DNA of 36,014 nucleotides, taken from positions 1 to 36,014 of the forward strand of contig REAR01000077.1 in assembly GCA_004295245.1 (NCBI GenBank). The letters are read 5' to 3'. Both the position numbers and the translations under genes were made by a program. Source of the stretch: Sphingobacteriales bacterium (GTDB lineage: Bacteria > Bacteroidota > Bacteroidia > Chitinophagales > Chitinophagaceae). The first letter of the stretch is position 1. The number at the start of each line of letters is the position of its first letter. Shown here in pieces: positions 26,546 through 33,037 of the stretch. The notes below the pieces were generated by a model that was not told where the DNA came from, did no database searches, and worked only from the letters and a program-made list of their open reading frames with translations.

Positions 26546-27778
26546 TTAACCGCCTTTTTTATTTTTTTTGATGCCCGTATTAAATCCTTTTTTAGGTGCA
26601 GCATCATTTAATATATCATCTTCTTTTTTAGGAGCTGCTACCGGCTTAACGGGTACCACTTCTTTTTTTTTGCTGATGGTAGCCGCCATTGCTTCTTCAC
26701 TTTCATCTGTAGTTGTGTTAATCACCGGCTTGCGACTTTGCACCAATGGCCTAATAATGGCACTGTTTTTATTAGCATTGCCGGCAGGCACTGTAATAGC
26801 GGTTGGCTTAGCAGGCGCTGTTTCTGTATCGTCGTCGGTGGTAACAGGCGTCCAGCTAACGGGTGCTATCTTTTGCGCAATAGTGGTTTTCATAAACTTC
26901 TCCAGCGATTCTTTTACTTCATTTATATTATCATCTTTAACAAATCGATAATTAGTAATACCCATTTCTGTAAACCACTTGCTCCAGGTACGGGTTAATA
27001 AATTATATTCTCCATTCCACTCTGGTTTAGGGTTAATTTCAAGCAGCACTACTTTTAATTTTTTAAACTGTTTGTTTACGGGTATCAACCCATAATCACC
27101 TTCTTCAAACTTCACATTCCAATCGGTAAAACCTTTTAGCGCATTAATAACCTGCGCACAACTGGTATAGCGGTTTTTTTGAGTGGGCCGTTCTGTGCCG
27201 TTTTCAAAATCAAGATAGCCATCGGTAATAATGAACAAGGTGTTTTGTGCAGCGGTATCCAAATCATCTTCCAGGTCTTCGTCAAAATATTTCCATATAT
27301 CTGCACCGCTATAATCTTTACTGCGGTTGCTGATAACGGCCTGCTTGTATATTTCTGGTAAAACAGTTGTTAATCTTTTTTGGGTTTCCTCTACCTGTGT
27401 AGCTTTTTTTTCAGGCGTTTCAGTTGCCAACTCAGTTCTTAAGCTGCCTACCATATCAAAAACAGCAACAGGTGTTGATTGCTGTGGCGCCACTAGTAAT
27501 TTTATTTTATCAGTAGCCCGGTAATAAAGATGTGTGGGGTCTTTCTCATCCAGCCGGCTTTTAAACAAAGCGTAAATAGCATTTATTACCGTAAGATCTT
27601 TAGCAACCTGTTGCTGATTATTGGCCAATACCCGGTCGCTGAGGTCTAATAAAACAATATAATTGTCTTTGGGTGGCGGCGGAATGTCTTTCTGTGCATC
27701 TTTTACCGCCTGCTGAAACTCGCTGCAGCCAACCAGTAGCGTACAAATTAGTAGTATAAAATACCTGCTTCGCAACAT
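26546..27778 (-). CDS. Lipoprotein with VWA-like domain
   Basis: Protein of 410 aa. A lipoprotein signal peptide ends in the lipobox LLVGC (Cys18). The following residues (SEF) are not strongly acidic, so surface export is not indicated. Residues about 38-300 look like a von Willebrand A fold: strand YIVLLDLSDR with a MIDAS-like D-x-S (Asp45, Ser47), SGADIW near 157-162, and IITDGY (Asp186) before a later strand. The C-terminal ~110 residues are low-complexity and Pro/Thr/Lys-rich, ending in basic residues, and are probably disordered. VWA domains usually bind partner proteins through a metal ion. It lies 11 bp after the 4-TM coiled-coil gene and 5 bp before the TPR/Ppx gene. Function is unknown; a scaffold role is inference. 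Confidence 0.78.
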   Translation of the reverse strand: MLRSRYFILLICTLLVGCSEFQQAVKDAQKDIPPPPKDNYIVLLDLSDRVLANNQQQVAKDLTVINAIYALFKSRLDEKDPTHLYYRATDKIKLLVAPQQSTPVAVFDMVGSLRTELATETPEKKATQVEETQKRLTTVLPEIYKQAVISNRSKDYSGADIWKYFDEDLEDDLDTAAQNTLFIITDGYLDFENGTERPTQKNRYTSCAQVINALKGFTDWNVKFEEGDYGLIPVNKQFKKLKVVLLEINPKPEWNGEYNLLTRTWSKWFTEMGITNYRFVKDDNINEVKESLEKFMKTTIAQKIAPVSWTPVTTDDDTETAPAKPTAITVPAGNANKNSAIIRPLVQSRKPVINTTTDESEEAMAATISKKKEVVPVKPVAAPKKEDDILNDAAPKKGFNTGIKKNKKGG

Positions 27779-27789
27779 AGTTGGTTTAA

Positions 27790-29040
27790 TTATTTAAAGT
27801 ATGAATCCTGAAACTCTTTCAACTCTTTTACATACACATCGGTAGTGTGGTTAATAATTTTTATCTGCTCTTCGCCCTTATCTCTTCCGTACAAAGTACT
27901 CAGGTAACCATTCCACCCATCGCGGAAGTAATTAATATTTTTTTCCATAATGTCTACCGGCAACACCATGCGATCTTTTTCTTTACTCAGGTTTTCTATG
28001 CGTTGTGCAATATGGTGCAGCTCGGTCTCATACCCCATCCGCTTGCCTTCCATTTCCAAAATTTCATTTTGCAGGCGGGCAATCCGTTTAAAGCGTAGCT
28101 TAATCTGGTTGCGCTTGGCCCATTCCATTTGCAATAGGTAGTACACTGCACTCCAAATAGCAAATACGCCAAACCCTAAAAACAATACCAGGTAAAAACG
28201 ACTGTCTGCATACACCGGCACCATTAAACTTTTAAACTCTTCTCTGTTACTCTTAACCAAAATTTCATTAACGGCAGTATGTACCTGAAAGGCCAGTAAC
28301 AAGTCTCCTATTAATACCAGTGCCAACAACCCATACACTACTTTTTTAAACCGCTCCCCTTTCTCTGAAAACAAATGAATAGCCGTACCCAAAGCAAAAA
28401 ATATGGTAGGAAAAACAATAAGTGGCGGGTAATTAATAATAAGATAAATCAACCGCCGCAAGTTGGGCAATAGTTGAATATTTAAACGGCCCTCTTGAAA
28501 CAAGGCCATGGCATCCACACCATTCAAAGCAAAATCGGCCACACTCATGTAGAAGTATAACAGGTAAAACGACAACGCAATCAGCAGAAAAAATAAAAAG
28601 ATATAAGTGCCCCAGCTAAACACATTGTATTTGTGTTGGGTAACACTGCTGCGGCTATGTTCTATTTCATCTACCTGACTTTGCAGCAGGTTTATTTCTT
28701 GTTGCTTAATAGGCACAATGCCTTTTGTAATATCGCGGCTGCTATGTATTTCGTCGGCCTTGCTTTTAAGTTCGTAGTATTTCTCCAGTAAAGAATCTAT
28801 CTGCTTTTGAATACGCTTTTTTGTTTCTTCGGTTTTAGGCACTAAGCGTATGGCATCCTGTTCTGTTAATACCGAGCCGCTGCGTATTTTATCCAGCAAT
28901 CCTTTGTAAGCTTCCACACCGCCTTTATAGGTGCCGGCTTGCTCCACGCCATATTCACGCAGGTCTTTTACAACCACGTTGCTTAAGTCGGGCAAATGAT
29001 TGCGGCCCGTATCCAATATTTTTTTTCCGGAAATAATCAT
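27790..29040 (-). CDS. Four-TM coiled-coil membrane protein of unknown function
   Basis: Protein of 416 aa from the ATG at 29040; an in-frame TTG at 29079 would add 13 residues. I do not recognise the family. Residues about 70-128 form a coiled coil (ETKKRIQKQIDSLLEKYYEL). Four hydrophobic segments follow, near 143-165, 197-223, 234-254 and 281-304. A second coiled coil occupies about 305-358 (RIARLQNEILEMEGKRMGYE). Basic residues right after segment 4 (KRNQIKLRFKR) place both coiled coils in the cytoplasm. There is no signal peptide, catalytic motif or transporter signature. First gene of an operon with a VWA-like lipoprotein and an exported TPR/Ppx-like protein, so it may anchor or signal to a periplasmic complex across the membrane; this is inference. 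Confidence 0.82.
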   Translation of the reverse strand: MIISGKKILDTGRNHLPDLSNVVVKDLREYGVEQAGTYKGGVEAYKGLLDKIRSGSVLTEQDAIRLVPKTEETKKRIQKQIDSLLEKYYELKSKADEIHSSRDITKGIVPIKQQEINLLQSQVDEIEHSRSSVTQHKYNVFSWGTYIFLFFLLIALSFYLLYFYMSVADFALNGVDAMALFQEGRLNIQLLPNLRRLIYLIINYPPLIVFPTIFFALGTAIHLFSEKGERFKKVVYGLLALVLIGDLLLAFQVHTAVNEILVKSNREEFKSLMVPVYADSRFYLVLFLGFGVFAIWSAVYYLLQMEWAKRNQIKLRFKRIARLQNEILEMEGKRMGYETELHHIAQRIENLSKEKDRMVLPVDIMEKNINYFRDGWNGYLSTLYGRDKGEEQIKIINHTTDVYVKELKEFQDSYFK

Positions 29041-29076
29041 AATGGTACGCTCTGAGTATACGTATTCAAAGGTGTT

Positions 29077-29084
29077 CAAAATTA
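29077..29084 (-). promoter_or_regulatory. Candidate -7 box for the envelope operon
   Basis: TAATTTTG on the minus strand matches TAnnTTTG and lies 36 bp before the ATG at 29040. A TTG lies 15 bp further upstream, a shorter spacing than preferred. Confidence 0.35.
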
Positions 29085-29179
29085 ACCATTGCAGCTAAGC
29101 AAAAACCAGTAAGGGCGGGGCTGTTAATAACTTGGGTGGTGGCGTGGGTAAGTAAAATAATTGGGTGGCGGGCTGTAGT

Positions 29180-29256
29180 AACTCCGGTTGGGCAGCCATT
29201 GCTCGTTAAAAACCCCGACAGGATTTGTGCCAAGCATTCGGGGCACACTTGTACAG
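29180..29256 (+). repeat. REP-like repeat, copy N (hairpin-insert variant)
   Basis: Starts ACTCCGGTTGGGCAGCC, carries AACCCCGA and TTCGGGGCACACTT with a stem-forming insert, and ends GTACAG. It shares this variant structure with copy C, and is paired with copy O in inverse orientation about 85 bp away. Confidence 0.7.
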
Positions 29257-29340
29257 TTGAATATGAGTACGCAAGAAGCATGCGTTCATCGTAAATTTCT
29301 TTCTAACTTTCAATCTTGCCGACTTTACGGCTTTCTGCAC

Positions 29341-29388
29341 AAGTGTGCGACGCAACAACCGATGCCATGAAAGCCGCTGCTGGTTACC
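29341..29388 (-). repeat. REP-like repeat, copy O (near consensus)
   Basis: Full core AAGTGTGCGACGCAAC, then GATGCCATG, ending GCTGCTGGTTACC. Inverted partner of copy N. Together with 29041-29179 they fill the 355-bp gap between the envelope operon and adenine deaminase. No gene is visible in the gap. Confidence 0.82.
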
Positions 29389-29395
29389 CAAAAAA

Positions 29396-31027
29396 TCAGG
29401 CTACAAAGCTAAAGTTGTTGCCATCAAACAACCCTTTATCGCTTAGCTTAAGATGAGGTATTACCAGCAGGGCCATAAAAGAAAGCGTCATAAAAGGTGC
29501 CGTTAATGTGCTGCCCATGGTTTTGGCCATTGCATCTATAGCGGTGTAGGCCGCGGCTACTTCATACCCATCGTTCATGCTCATTAAACCAGCAACCGGC
29601 AGCGGTACTATTTGTTGTTGTGTATTGCTAATGGCACTTACGCCGCCGCGGTGTTCTATTACCAAATTAATAGCCCGGCAAAGGCTTTCATCATCCACAC
29701 CCACGGCTACAATATTGTGGCTATCGTGCGCCACCGAAGAGGCCAACGCACCTTCTTTTAACCCAATATTTTTTATAAAAGCTTTTGCCACCGGTGCGGC
29801 ATGGTATCGGTTTACCACCACCATTTTCAACACATCGGTTTGGGTATTGCTTACCAGCTCATCATTAACAATGGTGGCGGGCAGTGCCAGCTTATTAGTA
29901 ATTAATTGTCCGTCTAAAGCTTCAATTACCGGTATGGTTGTTTGGCCGGGGCTAGCGGGCATGGCAAGTGCCGCTGTAGTTATAGTACTAACATTAAAAT
30001 TATTGAGTGGCGTGGTATTGGTTGCAGGTACAGTAATACAGCTTTGTCCGTTGTTAGCAACCAGTTGCCCGTTAATATAAGTTTGCTGTACTTCAAAATT
30101 CTGCAGGTTATTTACCAATACAAAATCGGCCGCATGGCCGGGTTGCAGTAAACCCACATCTAACTTGTAATGTAATACAGGGTTTATGCAAGCTGCCCGT
30201 AAAACATGAAACACGTTAACGCCTTTGGCAACAGCTCTGGCACATAACTGGTTAATATGCCCCAATGCTAAACTATCGGGGTGTTTATCGTCGCTGCAAA
30301 ACATAATTTGTTCTGGGTATTGGTGCAGCAGGTCTATCAAGGCATCAAAATTTTTAGCGGCACTGCCTTCGCGGATGATGATCTTCATACCGTGTTGCAA
30401 TTTGTCTGATGCCTCTTCGGCCGTAAAACATTCATGATCGGTACTGATGCCTGCTGCAATATAATTTTTTGCCGCCTCGCCTCTTAAGCCGGGGGCATGC
30501 CCATCAACGGGTTTACCGGCTGTATGCGCGGCAGCTATCTTTTGCATTACTTCCGGGTCTTTATGCAACACCCCGGGAAAGTTCATCATCTCTGCCAGGT
30601 ATTTTATATCGGGCCGGGCTAACAGTGTTTCTATGTCTTTAGGGCTAATGATGGCACCGGCCGTTTCAAAAACAGTAGCAGGCACGCAACTGGGGGCACC
30701 AAAATAAAATTTAAACGGAACGGTATTGCCATTTTCAATCATAAACAATACACCATCCATGCCACAAACATTGGCAATTTCATGGGGGTCGCTTACCGTT
30801 GCTACCGTACCATGCACCACGGCCAGGCGGGCAAACTGTGCCGGCACCAGCATGCTGCTTTCTATATGCACATGGGCATCAATAAACCCCGGCAAAATAT
30901 ACGGCGCATTGTCGGGCAAACTACTTACAGGTGTAACGGATTGTATGCGTCCGTTACTAATTAGCAGTTCAGCCGGGTAAGTAATTTGTTTAAGAATATC
31001 TGTAAAAAAACCGGTAATGGTTGTCAT
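29396..31027 (-). CDS. ade: Adenine deaminase
   Basis: Purine salvage enzyme of 543 aa that deaminates adenine to hypoxanthine in the cytoplasm. Amidohydrolase metal motifs are [11 protein letters not shown] (His-x-His), [27 protein letters not shown] and CSDDKHPDS. The C-terminal domain typical of bacterial Ade is present ([27 protein letters not shown]). Length agrees with the family (about 540-590 aa). Single gene, divergent from the LolA-like pair, with a 150-bp promoter gap. Confidence 0.95.
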   Translation of the reverse strand: MTTITGFFTDILKQITYPAELLISNGRIQSVTPVSSLPDNAPYILPGFIDAHVHIESSMLVPAQFARLAVVHGTVATVSDPHEIANVCGMDGVLFMIENGNTVPFKFYFGAPSCVPATVFETAGAIISPKDIETLLARPDIKYLAEMMNFPGVLHKDPEVMQKIAAAHTAGKPVDGHAPGLRGEAAKNYIAAGISTDHECFTAEEASDKLQHGMKIIIREGSAAKNFDALIDLLHQYPEQIMFCSDDKHPDSLALGHINQLCARAVAKGVNVFHVLRAACINPVLHYKLDVGLLQPGHAADFVLVNNLQNFEVQQTYINGQLVANNGQSCITVPATNTTPLNNFNVSTITTAALAMPASPGQTTIPVIEALDGQLITNKLALPATIVNDELVSNTQTDVLKMVVVNRYHAAPVAKAFIKNIGLKEGALASSVAHDSHNIVAVGVDDESLCRAINLVIEHRGGVSAISNTQQQIVPLPVAGLMSMNDGYEVAAAYTAIDAMAKTMGSTLTAPFMTLSFMALLVIPHLKLSDKGLFDGNNFSFVA

Positions 31028-31052
31028 ATTATTTTTTTATCAAACCTTAAAA

Positions 31053-31069
31053 AGTTGGGCTACCCAACT
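31053..31069. promoter_or_regulatory. Short hairpin/operator-like palindrome upstream of ade
   Basis: AGTTGGG and CCCAACT, a perfect 7-bp inverted repeat with a 3-base centre, 26 bp upstream of the ade start codon in the divergent gap. No U-run follows on either strand, so it suits an operator or leader stem better than a terminator. The regulator is unknown. Confidence 0.35.
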
Positions 31070-31177
31070 ACCCGTATAAAATTGTAAAAATTTGCAGGCG
31101 GGTGTAAGTTAATTTACAAACGGGATACATATAATATAAAAGCCGCTTACATTTACGGTAAGAAAAAATTCTTTTAT

Positions 31178-31930
31178 ATGCCAAAAATAACCACGCTGCT
31201 ATTTGCAGCTTTTTTAAGCCTTACTTGTATAAGCTTGTATGCACAAACTGCCGATGATGTAATTAACAACTACGTTACAGCAATGGGCGGCAAAGAAAAA
31301 CTGCTCAGTATAAAATCAATTTACATGGAAGGGGTTTCTGTAATGGGTAACGGTACAGAAATAAGCACTAAGATTTATAAAGTGCAGGATAAACTGATGC
31401 GCCGCGAAATTTCATCGGCCATGTTTAATATGACGCAGATAATAACCGATAAAGAAGGTTGGTTTAGCAACCCCCGCAATGGCGGTGCATTTGAAGCCCT
31501 GCCAGAAGACCGTTTAAAACCGCAACAAAGCGAAATGGATTGTGCCGGTCCTTTGGTAAACTATAAAGAAAAAGGCCACACGGCAGAATACCTGGGTAAA
31601 GAAGATGTAGAAGGCACGGAGTGCCATAAAGTAAAACTTACACAAAAAAACGGCCAGGAAGGCACTTATTATTTTGATGCAAAAACCAACCTGCTTACCC
31701 GCGAAACCCGCAAAGGTGGTGGCGGTATGGGTATGGGTGGTGGCGGTGGCCGCCGGCCCGGTGGTGGCGATGGTGAAGTGAAAATGGATTATAGCAATTA
31801 CCAGAAAACAGCCGATGGTTATTTATTTGCTATGACGGTTACCATGGGTGGCATGGGCGCTGGTATGACCTACGAAAAAGTGGAAGTGAACAAACCGGTG
31901 GATGCCTCGTTATATAAACCACAGCAATAA
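31178..31930 (+). CDS. Secreted LolA-like protein (paralogue 1, Gly-rich insert)
   Basis: Exported protein of 250 aa; signal peptide MPKITTLLFAAFLSLTCISLYAQ. The mature part looks like the LolA/LolB-type half-barrel often annotated as outer membrane lipoprotein-sorting protein: TADDVINNYVTAMGGKEKL at the N-terminus, DKEGWFSNP, GKEDVEGTECHKVKLT, YYFDAKTNLLTRET. Compared with its neighbour at 31986 it carries an extra low-complexity stretch, GGGGMGMGGGGGRRPGGG, before the last strands. Such proteins bind hydrophobic ligands, but the partner here is unknown. The next gene starts 55 bp later and encodes a clear paralogue, so this is a tandem duplication in one transcription unit. Confidence 0.85.
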   Translation: MPKITTLLFAAFLSLTCISLYAQTADDVINNYVTAMGGKEKLLSIKSIYMEGVSVMGNGTEISTKIYKVQDKLMRREISSAMFNMTQIITDKEGWFSNPRNGGAFEALPEDRLKPQQSEMDCAGPLVNYKEKGHTAEYLGKEDVEGTECHKVKLTQKNGQEGTYYFDAKTNLLTRETRKGGGGMGMGGGGGRRPGGGDGEVKMDYSNYQKTADGYLFAMTVTMGGMGAGMTYEKVEVNKPVDASLYKPQQ

Positions 31931-31985
31931 TTATTGCTGGCTATTTCTCTGTTTTTTACAACCTAACTATAAACAAACACAAACA

Positions 31986-32690
31986 ATGAAAACACTACGT
32001 TTTTTATTAAGCGGTGCGCTGGCCCTGGCAACTTTATTTACAGCACAGGCCCAAACTGCCGATGAGATTATTAACAAACACATTGAAGCTATTGGTGGCG
32101 CTGCTAATTGGAAAAAAGTAAACAGCGTTATTACTGCTGGCTCTCTTACCGTGCAAGGGGCTGAAGTAAGTATTACTTCTACCGTAGTTCATAACAAAGG
32201 CGCCCGCCAGGATATTTCTGTAATGGGCATGACCGGTTACACCATTGTTTCTCCCACAGCCGGCTGGAACCTGGCACCCTGGAACGGCCAAACCACTGCA
32301 GAAGCTATGACAGCAGAAGATGTAAAAGAATCTCAAGACCAGCTGGATGCCCAAGGCACTTTAATTGATTATAAAACAAAAGGCCACACGGTAGAATTGT
32401 TGGGCACAGAAGATATTGAAGGCACAGAATGCCATAAATTAAAAATCACTTTAAAGACGGGCAAAACAGAAACCATTTATTTAGATCCAAAATCTTTTTA
32501 TATGGTGCGTATGACCGGTAAACAAAAAGCCAACGGACAGGAAGTGGAAGTAACCACCACTTTTGCTAACTACCAAAAATTACCAGAAGGCATTGTAATA
32601 CCAATGTCTGTTACATTACCCTTTGGAGAAATGACTGTCTCAAAAGTTGAGATTAACAAGCCAGTTGATGAATCTATATTTAAAGGATAA
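31986..32690 (+). CDS. Secreted LolA-like protein (paralogue 2)
   Basis: Exported protein of 234 aa from the ATG at 31986, which follows an A-rich leader without a Shine-Dalgarno motif; an upstream in-frame ATG at 31902 overlaps the previous gene and would hide the signal peptide. Signal peptide MKTLRFLLSGALALATLFTAQAQ. It aligns with its neighbour over the whole length: TADEIINKHIEAIGG, GWNLAPW, DYKTKGHTVELLGTEDIEGTECHKLKIT, YLDPKSFYMVRM, KVEINKPVDESIF. It lacks the glycine-rich insert. The role is not known; a LolA-like fold suggests binding of a lipid or other apolar ligand in the periplasm. A strong terminator follows 14 bp after the stop codon. Confidence 0.85.
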   Translation: MKTLRFLLSGALALATLFTAQAQTADEIINKHIEAIGGAANWKKVNSVITAGSLTVQGAEVSITSTVVHNKGARQDISVMGMTGYTIVSPTAGWNLAPWNGQTTAEAMTAEDVKESQDQLDAQGTLIDYKTKGHTVELLGTEDIEGTECHKLKITLKTGKTETIYLDPKSFYMVRMTGKQKANGQEVEVTTTFANYQKLPEGIVIPMSVTLPFGEMTVSKVEINKPVDESIFKG

Positions 32691-32703
32691 CTAATTAATA
32701 CAA

Positions 32704-32734
32704 AAACCCGGTTTTAACCAACCGGGTTTTTTTT
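32704..32734 (+). terminator. Rho-independent terminator of the LolA-like pair
   Basis: A perfect 10-bp stem AAACCCGGTT / AACCGGGTTT with loop TTAACC, followed by a run of T. Located 14 bp after the stop of paralogue 2 and directly before repeat copy P. Confidence 0.95.
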
Positions 32735-32787
32735 GTTACCAGCAGTAATGCTTTCATCAGCTTTACTTGCGTCGCACACTTCAACAG
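32735..32787 (+). repeat. REP-like repeat, copy P
   Basis: Begins GTTACCAGCAGTAATG, with core TTGCGTCGCACACTT at 32767-32781 followed by CAACAG. Inverted partner of copy Q. The ~190 bp between them (32788-32974) show no gene. Confidence 0.8.
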
Positions 32788-32974
32788 TTGCTTCGCTTAC
32801 CAGCTATTACTCATTAATATTATCACTGCACTGTTCACACACATCCGTTACCATTTTTGTATTACTACCATGGCGCTCCGGCTTACCGGCTACAACAATA
32901 ATGGTACAGGCATATTGTGCCGTACCACCGCTAAAGCGGGGTGCCACTTAAATGTTTATTTGTATTGTGTGGCA

Positions 32975-33017
32975 CAAGTGAGTGACACAACGATGCTGCC
33001 CAAAGTACCTGCAGCAG
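32975..33017 (-). repeat. REP-like repeat, copy Q (diverged)
   Basis: CAAGTGAGTGACACAACGATG carries the same core variant as copy D. It continues CTGCCCAAAGTACC and ends GCAGCAG. Located 20 bp upstream of the beta-propeller gene start, so it probably lies in that gene's leader. Confidence 0.6.
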
Positions 33018-33037
33018 ATTAAATAAAAATTACTACC

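Noticed and set aside
29577-30080. 167-aa open frame antisense to adenine deaminase
   Set aside because: Shadow of ade; the composition follows the reverse complement of a conserved gene.
31053-31069. Hairpin as terminator for a + strand transcript
   Set aside because: There is no T-run after the stem and no upstream + strand gene that would need termination.
2431-33017. The repeated GTTGCGTCGCACACTT core as a CRISPR array
   Set aside because: Copies are kilobases apart, face both ways and have no regular spacers or cas genes.
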